A DNA stretch of 64,000 bases, from assembly GCF_019428685.1 (NCBI RefSeq), contig NZ_CP080095.1:1364001-1428000 (forward strand), read 5' to 3'. Shown one piece after another: positions 50,357 to 59,518 of this stretch. This DNA comes from Paraburkholderia edwinii (GTDB taxonomy: Bacteria > Pseudomonadota > Gammaproteobacteria > Burkholderiales > Burkholderiaceae). The first letter of the stretch is position 1. Each line of letters starts with the position of its first letter. Both the position numbers and the translations under genes were made by a program. The notes below the pieces were generated by a model. The model made no database searches. It was not told the origin of the DNA and worked only from the letters and a program-made list of their open reading frames with translations.

Positions 50357-52001
50357 CCTGAGCGGCGACGCACGCACGATCGATGCGCGCGCAACCATCA
50401 AGCAGCGCGCCGCACAACAGCCGGTCGTCATCGGCGGCCGGCGGATGGCAATCGAAGACGTCGTGGCGATCGCGCAGCGGCGCGCGCCCGTCGCCTTGAG
50501 CGCCGACCCGGCGTGGCGCGCGCGTATCGAACGCGGCGCGGAATTCCTGCGCCGGCATCTGGCGGCAGGCGCGACCGTGTACGGCGTCAATACCGGTTAC
50601 GGCGAGGCCTGCGTCGTCGACGTGCCGATGGATCTCGTCAACGCATTGCCGCTGCAGCTCACGCGCTATCACGGCTGCGGCATGGGCGCGTATCTCGACG
50701 ATGCGCAAACGCTTGCGGTCATCGCCGCGCGGCTCAACTCACTCGCGTATGGCCTGTCGGGCGTGCGGCCGATTCTGCTCGAGCGCCTCGCCGATCTGAT
50801 CAATCACCGGATTCTGCCGCGCATTCCGTCGGAGGGCTCGGTCGGCGCGAGCGGCGACCTGACGCCGTTGTCGTATGTTGCCGCTGCGATCGTCGGCGAA
50901 CGCGACGTGATGTTCAACGACGCGCTGCGCGAGGCGCGCGGCGTGTGGACCGAACTCGACCGCGCGCCGCTCACACTCGCCCCGAAGGAAGGCCTCGCGC
51001 TGATGAACGGCACGGCGGTGATGACAGGCCTTGCGTGCCTCGCGTTCGCGCGCGCCGACCATCTGACGCGTATCGCGACGCGCCTGACGGCGTTGTCGAC
51101 GGTTGCGCTCGACGGACGCGCCGCGCATTTCGACGCGCTGATTTTCGAGGCGAAGCCGCATGCGGGCCAGGCCGAAGCGGCCGCATGGATTCGCGCGGAC
51201 CTCGCCGGCCGCGACGATACGCCGGGCCACCGTCTGCAGGACCGCTATTCGATCCGCTGTGCACCGCATGTGATCGGCGTGGCGCGCGACGCGTTGTCAT
51301 GGGTGCGGCGCGACGTCGAAAACGAACTGAACAGCGCAAACGACAATCCGCTCGTCGATCCCGACAGCGAGCGCGTGCTGCACGGCGGCAACTTCTACGG
51401 CGGCCATATCGCGTTCGCGATGGACTCGCTGAAGACGGCGGTCGCCAATCTCGCGGACCTGATGGACCGCCAGCTTGCGCTGCTGGTCGACGAGAAGTTC
51501 AACAACGGCTTGCCGCGCAATCTGTCCGGCGCGACGTCGTCGCGTGCGCCGATCAATCACGGCTTCAAGGCGGTGCAGATTTCGTCGTCCGCATGGACGG
51601 CCGAAGCATTGAAGCTGACGATGCCCGCGAGCGTGTTCTCGCGTTCGACCGAATCGCACAATCAGGACAAGGTCAGCATGGGCACGATCGCCGCGCGCGA
51701 CTGCCTGCGCGTGATCGAGCTAACGGAGCAGGTCGCGGCCGCGCATACGCTCGCGGCCGTGCAGGCCTTGCGGCTGCGCGTGCGCGACGCTGCTGCGACG
51801 CTCGTGCCCACGCCGCTCGCGAGCTTCGCGGACCGCGTCAATGCGCAATCGCCGTTCGTCGACGAGGACCGCGCGCTCGAAATGGACCTGCGTGCGCTGA
51901 CTGCGCAAATCGCCGATGGCGCGCTGGTCGATGCATTCGCCGACGTGCGCGTCGGCGTGCCCCGCGAGGAGAAAACCGATGCAGATGCACGAACTCGCTA
52001 A
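50343..52001 (+). CDS. MIO-type aromatic amino acid ammonia-lyase (APE cluster)
   Basis: 552 residues. Member of the HAL/PAL/TAL family, which deaminates His, Phe or Tyr using an MIO group formed from Ala-Ser-Gly. The triad is intact (SVGASGDLTPLSY, Ala169-Ser170-Gly171) and catalytic Tyr80 lies in YGVNTGYG. The selectivity position reads LTRYHGCGMG (108-114), unlike HAL (S-H-A-A-G-like), and lacks the F-L of plant PAL. Deaminating Tyr or Phe would give 4-coumarate or cinnamate, suitable aryl starters. It is absent from the enterobacterial APE cluster. GGGGGAG precedes ATG 50343; overlaps of 14 and 23 bases couple it to its neighbours. Confidence 0.88.
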   Translation: MAEHDLSGDARTIDARATIKQRAAQQPVVIGGRRMAIEDVVAIAQRRAPVALSADPAWRARIERGAEFLRRHLAAGATVYGVNTGYGEACVVDVPMDLVNALPLQLTRYHGCGMGAYLDDAQTLAVIAARLNSLAYGLSGVRPILLERLADLINHRILPRIPSEGSVGASGDLTPLSYVAAAIVGERDVMFNDALREARGVWTELDRAPLTLAPKEGLALMNGTAVMTGLACLAFARADHLTRIATRLTALSTVALDGRAAHFDALIFEAKPHAGQAEAAAWIRADLAGRDDTPGHRLQDRYSIRCAPHVIGVARDALSWVRRDVENELNSANDNPLVDPDSERVLHGGNFYGGHIAFAMDSLKTAVANLADLMDRQLALLVDEKFNNGLPRNLSGATSSRAPINHGFKAVQISSSAWTAEALKLTMPASVFSRSTESHNQDKVSMGTIAARDCLRVIELTEQVAAAHTLAAVQALRLRVRDAAATLVPTPLASFADRVNAQSPFVDEDRALEMDLRALTAQIADGALVDAFADVRVGVPREEKTDADARTR

Positions 52002-52425
52002 TTCCGCGCCGGTCCTTGCGGCAAGCGGATTCGTCGAAGTGCCGTTTCACGACGTCGACGCCATGAACGTCTGCTGGCACGGCAACTATCTGAAGTACTT
52101 CGAGATCGGCCGCGCGGCTTTGTTGCGCGCATTCGACTACGACTACCGCGAGATGCAGGCGTCCGGTTATTTGTGGCCGATCGTCGAGGCGCATCTGAAG
52201 TATGTGCGGCCGGCCACCTACGGGCAGCAGCTCGAGGTGCGGGCCGAACTGCTCGAGTACCAGAACCGTTTGAAGATCGGCTACACGATCGTCGATCGCG
52301 CGTCCGGCACGCGCCTCACGAAGGGCTACACGATTCAGGTCGCGGTCGATGCCGCGTCGCAGGAATTGCAGTTCGAGTCGCCGCTGGTCGTATTCGAGAA
52401 ACTGGAGCGTGTATGGAAAGCTTGA
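51979..52425 (+). CDS. Acyl-CoA/ACP thioesterase, YbgC/4HBT-like (APE cluster)
   Basis: 148 residues, hotdog fold. PFHDVDAMNVCWHGNYLKYFEIGRAALLRAF has the Asp of the 4-hydroxybenzoyl-CoA thioesterase motif (D-x-x-x-x-x-W-H-x-x-Y). It could release polyene acyl chains from ACP or clear stalled chains, like ApeK. GAGGAG eight bases upstream fixes ATG 51979, 23 bases inside the ammonia-lyase gene. Confidence 0.88.
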   Translation: MQMHELANSAPVLAASGFVEVPFHDVDAMNVCWHGNYLKYFEIGRAALLRAFDYDYREMQASGYLWPIVEAHLKYVRPATYGQQLEVRAELLEYQNRLKIGYTIVDRASGTRLTKGYTIQVAVDAASQELQFESPLVVFEKLERVWKA

Positions 52426-53171
52426 ATCTGAAACGATACCGGCGCGTGCGCGCGATGGTGACGGGGACCGTGACGGTCGTTGCGGCGCTGACCTTGTCCG
52501 TGGGTGCAGCGGGCCTTCTGTTGCGCTGCGTGGACGCGGTGGCGGCGTCGCCTGCAGCGGCGAATGCAGCTTCGGCTTCGGCTGCAGCGGTGGCGGGCAA
52601 TCCTGGACTCGTCGCATCGATCGCATCCGAGCTCGGCCATATGAACGGCGTACGCGCCCAATTCACGCAGACACAGACGCTTTCCGCCATGCGCGAGCCG
52701 CTCGTGAACACGGGCTCGCTGCTGTTTTTCCGCGCGCGTGGCGTGATCTGGCGCATCGATACGCCGTATAAAACGACCTACGTCATCGACGATGCCGGCG
52801 TCAGCGAAGTCAACCCGAACGGTCAGCACCTGAAGACCGACGGCGCGCCGCGCACAGGGGGCGGGGCGCAGGGCGTCGCCCAGGTCTCGCGGATGATGCG
52901 CTCGATGTTCGGCGGAGATCTCTCGGCGCTATACGCGCAGTTCGACGTCGACGCGCGCGGCACGCCCGAGCAATGGCAAATGCTGCTCAAGCCTAACCAG
53001 CCGCAGCTCGCGCAGGCGATCAAATCCTTGCAGATGAGCGGCGGCGCGTATTTGCAGCACGTGCGCATCACGCTGGCGAACGGCGATGTGACGCAACTCG
53101 ACTTCACGCGCAGCAGCGCCGTCGACGCACTGACGCCGGCCGAGCGCGCGCTCTTTGGAGCGTCGTCGTAA
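52413..53171 (+). CDS. LolA-like outer-membrane lipoprotein carrier (APE cluster)
   Basis: 252 residues. Signal peptide/anchor around 15-45 (Ala/Ser/Val-rich, VVAALTLSVGAAGLLL), then LolA-type domain: HMNGVRAQFTQTQTLSAMREPLVNTGSLLFFRARGVIWRIDTPYKTTYVIDD. The curved-sheet fold carries lipids across the periplasm. Corresponds to ApeL. Together with the MMPL protein downstream it should move the polyene lipid to the outer membrane. The start overlaps the thioesterase gene by 13 bases and its stop shares a base with the next ATG. Confidence 0.87.
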   Translation: MESLNLKRYRRVRAMVTGTVTVVAALTLSVGAAGLLLRCVDAVAASPAAANAASASAAAVAGNPGLVASIASELGHMNGVRAQFTQTQTLSAMREPLVNTGSLLFFRARGVIWRIDTPYKTTYVIDDAGVSEVNPNGQHLKTDGAPRTGGGAQGVAQVSRMMRSMFGGDLSALYAQFDVDARGTPEQWQMLLKPNQPQLAQAIKSLQMSGGAYLQHVRITLANGDVTQLDFTRSSAVDALTPAERALFGASS

Positions 53172-55744
53172 TGGAACTCACGCAGCAACGGCTCGTGCGG
53201 CAGCGCTGGGGCATCCGGGCCGTCTGGCTCGTGCTCGCGCTCGTCGCGGTGCTGTATTGCGCGTGGCGTTTCACCGGGCCGTCGCCGTTGCAAACGAACC
53301 TGCTCGAACTGCTTCCGCAGACCGAAGCCGATCCGGTCGCCGAGCAAGCGGTCGACGCCCTCGCGGCCGCGCTAGGCGACCGCACCGTCTACGTCGTGAC
53401 CGCGAACGACGGCGACCACGCGAAAGCGGCCGCGAAATCGCTGGCGGCGACGCTCTCGTCGAGCGGCGCATTCCGCACGGTGACCGCACAACTGCCGCCG
53501 TTCGACCTGTCGCAGATCAGCGGTCTCTATCTGCCTTACCGTTTCGGGTTGCTGACGGCCGCGGACCGCGCGTCGCTCGCCGATCCTTCGATGCCGCTGC
53601 GCGACGCGCTGCTGCGGCGCCTGTATAACCCCGTGCACGGCGCATTCGCGACGCCGCTCGCGGACGATCCGTTCGGCTGGCTCGAACACTGGCTCGCCGC
53701 CTTGCCGCTCGCGACGTCGAACCTCGGCATCGAAGACGGCCTGCTCGTCGCGCACCGCGGCGCGGCGACCAGCGTGCTGGTGGTCGCAACGCTGCCGGGC
53801 TCGGCCTACGATGCACCGCTCGAACAGGCGGTGCTGCACGCGAGCGAGCGCGGCGAGAAGCAGCTTAAGACACAGTTTCCCGACGTGACGCTCGCCCGCA
53901 CCGGCGCCGTGTTTTACGCCCAGGCCGCGCGCGCCGCAGCGGAGCGCGAGGTGCATCTGATCGGCGCGACGTCCGCGTTCGGCATTGCCTTGCTGATGCT
54001 GTGGGTGTTCCGCTCGCCGCGCTTTCTCGTGCTCGCTTTTCTGTCGACCGCGCTTGGCATTGTCTGTGCGCTCGCGGCAACGATGCTGCTGTTCGGCAAG
54101 CTGCATCTCGTCACGCTCGTGTTCGGCGCGAGTCTGATCGGCGAGGCAGTCGATTACTCGATTCAGTACTTTGTCGTGGCGCTCGGTGGGTCGGGCGATC
54201 GCGACGGCCGTCATGCAGGTAGCGAATCCACGCGCTTCGATGCGCAGCGCGCCGCGCGGGCGGTGCGTCCGGCACTGACCGTTGCGCTGACCACGAGTCT
54301 GCTCGGCTATGCGATTCTCGCGTGCGTGCCGTTTCCGGCGCTGCGGCAGATTGCGTGCTTTGCGATCGTCGGCATTTGTGCGGCGTTCGCTTCGGTGCTG
54401 ACGCTGCTGCCTGCGTTGATGCCGCGGATGCAGCGGCGTTGGGCTGGTCAATCGAATCAATCGACGAGCCAAGCGACGAACCAAGCGACGGGCCAGTCGA
54501 GCCAGTCGAGCCAGTCGCGACAAACGGGCCAAAAAAGCTACGCAAGCGGGGCATCGCTTAAAACCCGCCGCAATTCGCGCACACTATTCGATGCAGCAGG
54601 GCGGCTGCTCACGCACTGGCACGCGTTACTGAATGGCCGCCGCGCATGGATCGTCGCCGCACTGCTGCTGGTCGCGGCGGCACCGGGCTGGCTGCTTCTG
54701 TCGAGCGACGACGATATCCATCTGCTGATCAATCGCGATCCATCGCTGGCGAGGCAGGAAAACGCCATCCGCACCGCGATCGGTATCGACAACACCGCGC
54801 AGTTCTTCGTCGTGCGCGGCGAAACGCCCGAGATCGCGCTGCAGCGCGCGGAAACGCTCGGCGCGCGGCTCGATGCGCTAAGCGGCGCGTCGTCGGCGGA
54901 GGGCTGGCAGTCGGTGACGTCGTTCGTGCCGTCGGCCAAGCGCCAGGTGGACGATCGCGCACTGCTCGCGAAGCGCGTCTTCGACAACCCCGCCGCGTTG
55001 CGCGCGACGCTCGTCAGCGCGGGCTTTCGCGACGATGTCGCCGATGCATGGCTCGCGGCGTATCGGCAGCCGGCGAGTCCCGCTCCGCTCACGATCGACC
55101 GCTGGCTTGCCGCGCCGTGGTCGCGGCCGTTCCGTCATCTATGGCTCAACACCGCCGACACCGGGTCACGCGGCTACGCGGCGCTCGTCATTCCGCAGCG
55201 GGTGAATGCCGGCAATCTGCCGGCGCTGCTTGCCGCGGCGCATGCGGTGCCCGGCGCTGTGTTCGTCGACAAGGCGGCCAGCGTGTCGAAGCTGTTCGGC
55301 GCGTATCGCGTCGATAGCGCGCTGTGGCTCGCCGGCGCACTGGTGCTCGTGCTCGCGCTGTCGATGTTCCGTTATGGGTCGCGCGGGGGCATCGAGGTGA
55401 CGATGCCGGTGCTGCTGGCGGTAGCGCTGACGCTCGCGGCATTCGGCTACGCGCATATTCCGCTCAATCTGTTCAACTGCCTTGCGTTGATGCTCGTGCT
55501 CGGCGTCGGCTCGAATTACGCGGTGTTCCTGCGCGAGGGCTGCATGCGCGCGGGCGCCGATCTCGGCGCGGTCTGGACGGGCGTGCTGCTGTCGGCCGCC
55601 ACCACGCTGCTGTCGTTCGGCATGCTCGGCGCGAGCGCGATGCCCGCGCTGCACAGCTTCGGCACGACGCTCGCGCTCGGCATTGCGGTCGCGGTGCTGC
55701 TTGCGCCGATCGGCATGCCGTCGAATTTACGGAGGACCGCATGA
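53171..55744 (+). CDS. MMPL/RND-superfamily exporter (APE cluster)
   Basis: 857 residues. One N-terminal helix (GIRAVWLVLALVAVLYCAWRF), a periplasmic domain, five or six helices (about 255-400), a cytoplasmic linker, a second N-terminal-like helix (ARRAWIVAALLLVAAAPGWLLLS), a second periplasmic domain and a final helix bundle (about 720-857). This is the two-repeat architecture of RND exporters. GEAVDYSIQYF and VGSNYAVFLREG are the charged G-x-x-x-D-Y/N-Y helix motifs of the family. Probably exports the aryl polyene precursor. The linker (about 430-460) comes from a 9/12-bp repeat. Confidence 0.9.
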   Translation: MELTQQRLVRQRWGIRAVWLVLALVAVLYCAWRFTGPSPLQTNLLELLPQTEADPVAEQAVDALAAALGDRTVYVVTANDGDHAKAAAKSLAATLSSSGAFRTVTAQLPPFDLSQISGLYLPYRFGLLTAADRASLADPSMPLRDALLRRLYNPVHGAFATPLADDPFGWLEHWLAALPLATSNLGIEDGLLVAHRGAATSVLVVATLPGSAYDAPLEQAVLHASERGEKQLKTQFPDVTLARTGAVFYAQAARAAAEREVHLIGATSAFGIALLMLWVFRSPRFLVLAFLSTALGIVCALAATMLLFGKLHLVTLVFGASLIGEAVDYSIQYFVVALGGSGDRDGRHAGSESTRFDAQRAARAVRPALTVALTTSLLGYAILACVPFPALRQIACFAIVGICAAFASVLTLLPALMPRMQRRWAGQSNQSTSQATNQATGQSSQSSQSRQTGQKSYASGASLKTRRNSRTLFDAAGRLLTHWHALLNGRRAWIVAALLLVAAAPGWLLLSSDDDIHLLINRDPSLARQENAIRTAIGIDNTAQFFVVRGETPEIALQRAETLGARLDALSGASSAEGWQSVTSFVPSAKRQVDDRALLAKRVFDNPAALRATLVSAGFRDDVADAWLAAYRQPASPAPLTIDRWLAAPWSRPFRHLWLNTADTGSRGYAALVIPQRVNAGNLPALLAAAHAVPGAVFVDKAASVSKLFGAYRVDSALWLAGALVLVLALSMFRYGSRGGIEVTMPVLLAVALTLAAFGYAHIPLNLFNCLALMLVLGVGSNYAVFLREGCMRAGADLGAVWTGVLLSAATTLLSFGMLGASAMPALHSFGTTLALGIAVAVLLAPIGMPSNLRRTA
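54458..54520 (+). repeat. 9/12-bp coding repeat in the exporter linker
   Basis: CAATCGACGAGC, CAAGCGACGAAC, CAAGCGACGGGC, then CAGTCGAGC twice and CAGTCGCGA. Units of 12 then 9 bases encode a Gln/Ser/Thr-rich loop and keep the reading frame. Confidence 0.75.
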
Positions 55745-56958
55745 GCGCTTCGCTGAGCATTCCGAAGGCGCAAAAATCGAAACAAGCGGTCTATCTGCAC
55801 GCGCTCGGCATGGTCAACGCGCTCGGCGACCATGTCGACACGATTGCAGCCGCGCTCGCCGCTGGACACGCGCCGGGTATGACCACGCTTGCCACGGGCA
55901 TCGGCGACGCATTCGTCGGCCGCGTGATCGCCGCGCTCGACATCGTGCCGCCAGCATCGCTCGAGCCCTATGACTGCCGCAACAACCGCTTGCTGCTCGC
56001 CGCGCTCGCGCAGATTGCGCCGCACGTCGACGCGGCGCGCGAACGCTACGGCGCTGACCGGATCGGCGTCGTGCTCGGTACGAGCACATCGGGCATCGAC
56101 GCGGCCGAAGCGGCGTTCGCGCACCGGGCACAGGCGGGCGCGATGCCGGCAGGCTTCGATTACCGGCAGACGGAAATCGGCGCGGCGGCGCCGTTCGCCG
56201 CCGCGGCGCTCGGCATCGACGGCCCCGCATTCACGGTGTCCACCGCTTGTACATCGAGCGCGAAGGCGTTCGTCTCCGCGCGCCGCCTGCTGCAGTTGCA
56301 ACTGTGCGACGCAGTGGTGGTCGGCGGCGTCGATTCGCTGTGCGAGCTGACTGTGCAAGGCTTCGCATCGCTCGAATCGACGAGTACGACGCGTACCAAT
56401 CCGATGAGCGTCAACCGTTGCGGGATCAACGTCGGCGAAGGGGCGGCCGTGTTTCTGATGAGCCGCGATGAAGGTCCGGTCGCACTCATCGGCTGCGGCG
56501 AATCGAGCGACGCGCATCACATTTCCGCGCCGGACCCGCAAGGCGTGGGCGGTGAACTGGCGTTGCGCGCGGCGCTCGACGACGCCGGACTCGCGCCGTC
56601 GGCGATCGGTTATGTGAACCTGCATGCCACGGCGACGCGCAAGAACGACGAAATGGAATCGCAGCTGATGGCGCGCGTGTTCGCCGGCGGCGTCGCGGCA
56701 AGCGGCACGAAGCCGTACACGGGCCATCAGCTCGGCGCGGCCGGCGCGACCGAACTCGGCTTCGCGTGGCTCACGCTCGCGCGCGAACGCATGGCCTTGC
56801 CGCGTCACTGCTGGGACGGACAGCCCGATCCCGCGTTGCCGAGGCTGGACCTCGTCGAAGACGAACGGTATTTGCCGCGCGGCGTTGGCATGCGCTATGT
56901 GATGAGCAATTCGTTTGCGTTCGGCGGCAGCAATTGCAGCCTGATTCTCGCGGGCTGA
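55741..56958 (+). CDS. Beta-ketoacyl-ACP synthase, ApeO-like (APE cluster)
   Basis: 405 residues. Catalytic triad Cys170 (STACTSSAK), His295 (NLHATATRKND) and His329 (TGHQLG) is complete. It condenses malonyl-ACP with the growing polyene. NLHATAT replaces the usual NAHGTST, as in APE ketosynthases. Start ATG 55741 overlaps the exporter stop by 4 bases; the DUF3261 lipoprotein (ApeN) found here in the enterobacterial cluster is missing. 51 bases of repeat separate it from the next gene. Confidence 0.9.
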   Translation: MSASLSIPKAQKSKQAVYLHALGMVNALGDHVDTIAAALAAGHAPGMTTLATGIGDAFVGRVIAALDIVPPASLEPYDCRNNRLLLAALAQIAPHVDAARERYGADRIGVVLGTSTSGIDAAEAAFAHRAQAGAMPAGFDYRQTEIGAAAPFAAAALGIDGPAFTVSTACTSSAKAFVSARRLLQLQLCDAVVVGGVDSLCELTVQGFASLESTSTTRTNPMSVNRCGINVGEGAAVFLMSRDEGPVALIGCGESSDAHHISAPDPQGVGGELALRAALDDAGLAPSAIGYVNLHATATRKNDEMESQLMARVFAGGVAASGTKPYTGHQLGAAGATELGFAWLTLARERMALPRHCWDGQPDPALPRLDLVEDERYLPRGVGMRYVMSNSFAFGGSNCSLILAG

Positions 56959-56960
56959 AC

Positions 56961-57006
56961 GGGACGATAAAAGGGCAATAAAAGGGACGACAAAGGGCGC
57001 AAAAAA
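56961..57006 (+). repeat. Four 11-12 bp purine-rich repeats before the dehydratase gene
   Basis: GGGACGATAAAA, GGGCAATAAAA, GGGACGACAAA and GGGCGCAAAAAA fill the only sizeable gap inside the biosynthetic part of the operon and end 3 bases before the next start codon. Each unit carries a GGG that could act as a weak ribosome-binding site. Confidence 0.75.
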
Positions 57007-57009
57007 GCC

Positions 57010-57570
57010 ATGAGCGAAGCGATCAACGAAACGATAAGCGAGACACGAGGCGAAGCGGGCGCATCGCTTGCCGCGTCCGTCCGCATCGAAGCGAAAGCGG
57101 AAGCAGAAGCGGAGGTCTTCGAGCCGATCGAGGTCATCCTGCCGCATCGCGGCTCGATGCTGCTCGTCGACCGCGTGAGCGCATGCAGCGACGACACGCT
57201 GACCGCACACGCGACCGTCCATGCCGACGCCTGGTACGCCAATGCCGACGGCGCGATGCCCGCGTGGATCGGCATCGAGCTGATGGCGCAGGCGATTGCC
57301 GCGCACGTCTCGCTGCTCGCGATGCGCGCGGGCGGCCGCGCGCGGCCCGGCGTGCTGCTCGGCTCGCGCAGCTACGAAGCATGCGTGCCGGCTTTTGCGC
57401 GCGATGCGCAACTGCGCATCGACGCCAAGGAAGTGCTGCGCAGCACCGAAGGACACGGCGCGTACGAATGCACGATTGAGCACGACGGCACGCGTTGCGC
57501 GCAAGCCGTGATCAAGGTGTACCAGCCGACCGATTTTCAGTCATTCATCGAGGGGATTTCCGGATCATGA
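57010..57570 (+). CDS. 3-hydroxyacyl-ACP dehydratase, ApeP-like hotdog protein (APE cluster)
   Basis: 186 residues. After a charged, Ala/Glu-repeat N-terminus (about 1-37) the hotdog domain begins VILPHRGSMLLVDRVSAC, the H-R-x-x-M-L/F-x-D motif, then WIGIELMAQAIAAHVSL (the helix of the fold). It should dehydrate 3-hydroxyacyl-ACP intermediates, acting with the fused dehydratase of the ligase protein. KAEAEAEAE suggests another repeat expansion. Overlaps the ketoreductase by 4 bases. Confidence 0.87.
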   Translation: MSEAINETISETRGEAGASLAASVRIEAKAEAEAEVFEPIEVILPHRGSMLLVDRVSACSDDTLTAHATVHADAWYANADGAMPAWIGIELMAQAIAAHVSLLAMRAGGRARPGVLLGSRSYEACVPAFARDAQLRIDAKEVLRSTEGHGAYECTIEHDGTRCAQAVIKVYQPTDFQSFIEGISGS

Positions 57571-58292
57571 GCCGGCGCGTTCTCATTACCGGCGCAAGCC
57601 GCGGCATCGGCCGCGCGATTGCGTATCAACTGGCCGCGGACGGATTCGCGGTCACCGTCGGCTGCCGCACAGGCCGCAGCGAAGCCGAAGCCGTGACGGC
57701 CGGCATCGCGGCGCAGGGCGGCTCCGCGCGCGTGCTGCAGTTCGATGTGCGCGAGCGCGCCGCCTGCCGCGAGGTGCTCGAAGCCGATGTGGCCGCGCAC
57801 GGCGCGTACTACGGCATCGTCTGCAGCGCCGGCGTGACGCGCGACGCTGCGTTTCCGGCGCTGACCGACGAAGACTGGGACGTCGTGATCGAAACCGGGC
57901 TCGACGCGTTCTACAACGTCGTGCATCCGCTGACGATGCCGATGGTGCGCGCGAAGCAGGGCGGCCGCATCGTCACGATCGCGTCGGTGTCGGGCGTGAT
58001 CGGCAATCGCGGCCAGGTCAACTACAGCGCCGCGAAGGCGGGTCTGATCGGCGCGACGAAGGCGCTCGCGGTCGAGCTCGCGTCGCGTGCGATCACGGTG
58101 AATTGCGTGGCGCCGGGGCTGATCGAAACCGGCATGCTCGACGAGGTGCCGGTCGAACATGCGCTGAAGACCGTGCCAATGAACCGCGTCGGCCAGCCGG
58201 CCGAAGTCGCGGCGGCGGTCAGTTTCCTGATGTCGGATGCGGCTTCGTATGTGACGCGTCAGGTGATCGGCGTCAACGGCGGGATGATCTGA
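57567..58292 (+). CDS. 3-oxoacyl-ACP reductase, FabG-like SDR (APE cluster)
   Basis: 241 residues. SDR NAD(P)-binding motif LITGASRGIGRAIA (about 6-19), CSAGVTRD, and the catalytic Ser plus YSAAKAG (Tyr-x-x-x-Lys, about 152-156). It reduces the 3-ketoacyl-ACP in each polyene cycle, like ApeQ. ATG 57567 overlaps the dehydratase by 4 bases; its stop shares a base with the next ATG. Confidence 0.93.
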   Translation: MSRRVLITGASRGIGRAIAYQLAADGFAVTVGCRTGRSEAEAVTAGIAAQGGSARVLQFDVRERAACREVLEADVAAHGAYYGIVCSAGVTRDAAFPALTDEDWDVVIETGLDAFYNVVHPLTMPMVRAKQGGRIVTIASVSGVIGNRGQVNYSAAKAGLIGATKALAVELASRAITVNCVAPGLIETGMLDEVPVEHALKTVPMNRVGQPAEVAAAVSFLMSDAASYVTRQVIGVNGGMI

Positions 58293-59518
58293 TGAAGCGC
58301 GTCGTCATTACCGGTATGAGCGGCGTGACCGCATTCGGCAGCCGCTGGGACGACATCGAAGCGGCCTTGAAACGCGGCCGCAACGCCGTGCGGCGGATCG
58401 CCGAATGGGAACGCTTCGAGTCGCTGCATACGCGTCTCGCGTGCCCGCTGCCTGAGTTTTCCGTGCCCGCGCATTATCCGCGCAAGAAGACGCGCGCGAT
58501 GGGTCCGGTTTCGGTCTATGCGGTGCGCGCGAGCGAACTCGCGCTCGCCGATGCGGGCCTCGCCGACGATGCGTCGATTGCCGATGGCCGCATGGGGGTC
58601 GCCTACGGTTCGTCGTCGGGTTCGGTCGAACCGATACGCGCGTTCGGCACGATGCTCGAAACGGGCTCGATGGCGGATGTGACGTCGAACAGCTACGTGC
58701 AGATGATGCCGCATACGACGGCCGTCAATGTGAGCCTCTTCTGGGATCTGAAAGGGCGCATCGTGCCGACTTCGTCGGCGTGCGTATCGGGCAGCCAGGC
58801 GATCGGCTATGCGTACGAAACGATCGCGACCGGCAAGGCCAGTCTGATGCTCGCGGGCGGCGCGGAAGAGCTGTCGGGGCCGGCCGTGGCCGTGTTCGAC
58901 ACGCTTTACGCGACCAGCACGCGCAACGACGAAGCGCACCTGACACCGCGTCCGTTCGATGCGGCGCGCGACGGGCTCGTGGTCGGCGAAGGCGCGGCAA
59001 CGCTCGTGCTCGAGGAATACGAGCACGCGCTGGCCCGCGGCGCGCGCATTCATGCGGAACTCGTGGGCTTCGGCTGCAATTCCGACGGCGCGCATATGAC
59101 GCAGCCGAACGCACCGACGATGGCGCGCGCGATGCAGCTCGCACTCGACGACGCGCAATTGAATCGCGATGCGATTGCCTACGTGAACGCGCACGGCACG
59201 GCGACCGATCGCGGCGACGTCGCGGAAAGCGCGGCGACCGCGCAGATTTTCGGCGAACGCATGCCGATCAGTTCGTTGAAGAGCTACGTCGGCCATACGC
59301 TTGGCGCGTGCGGCGCGCTCGAGGCATGGTGGACGATCGAGATGATGAACCGTAACTGGTTCGCGCCGACGCTGAACCTCACGCAGGTCGACCCGGCCTG
59401 CGCGCCGCTCGACTACATCACGGGCGAAGGCCGCGAGATCGATGCCGAATACGTGATGAGCAATAACTTCGCGTTCGGCGGGATCAATACGTCGCTGATC
59501 TTCAGGCGCGTTCGATGA
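58292..59518 (+). CDS. Beta-ketoacyl-ACP synthase II-type, ApeR-like (APE cluster)
   Basis: 408 residues. Complete triad Cys164 (SSACVSGSQ), His301 (NAHGTATDRGD) and His335 (VGHTLG). RPFDAARDGLVVGEGA is the usual FabF segment. It is one of three full ketosynthases in this operon and matches the last ketosynthase of the enterobacterial cluster by order. Coupled to its neighbours by 1- and 4-base overlaps. Confidence 0.92.
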   Translation: MKRVVITGMSGVTAFGSRWDDIEAALKRGRNAVRRIAEWERFESLHTRLACPLPEFSVPAHYPRKKTRAMGPVSVYAVRASELALADAGLADDASIADGRMGVAYGSSSGSVEPIRAFGTMLETGSMADVTSNSYVQMMPHTTAVNVSLFWDLKGRIVPTSSACVSGSQAIGYAYETIATGKASLMLAGGAEELSGPAVAVFDTLYATSTRNDEAHLTPRPFDAARDGLVVGEGAATLVLEEYEHALARGARIHAELVGFGCNSDGAHMTQPNAPTMARAMQLALDDAQLNRDAIAYVNAHGTATDRGDVAESAATAQIFGERMPISSLKSYVGHTLGACGALEAWWTIEMMNRNWFAPTLNLTQVDPACAPLDYITGEGREIDAEYVMSNNFAFGGINTSLIFRRVR

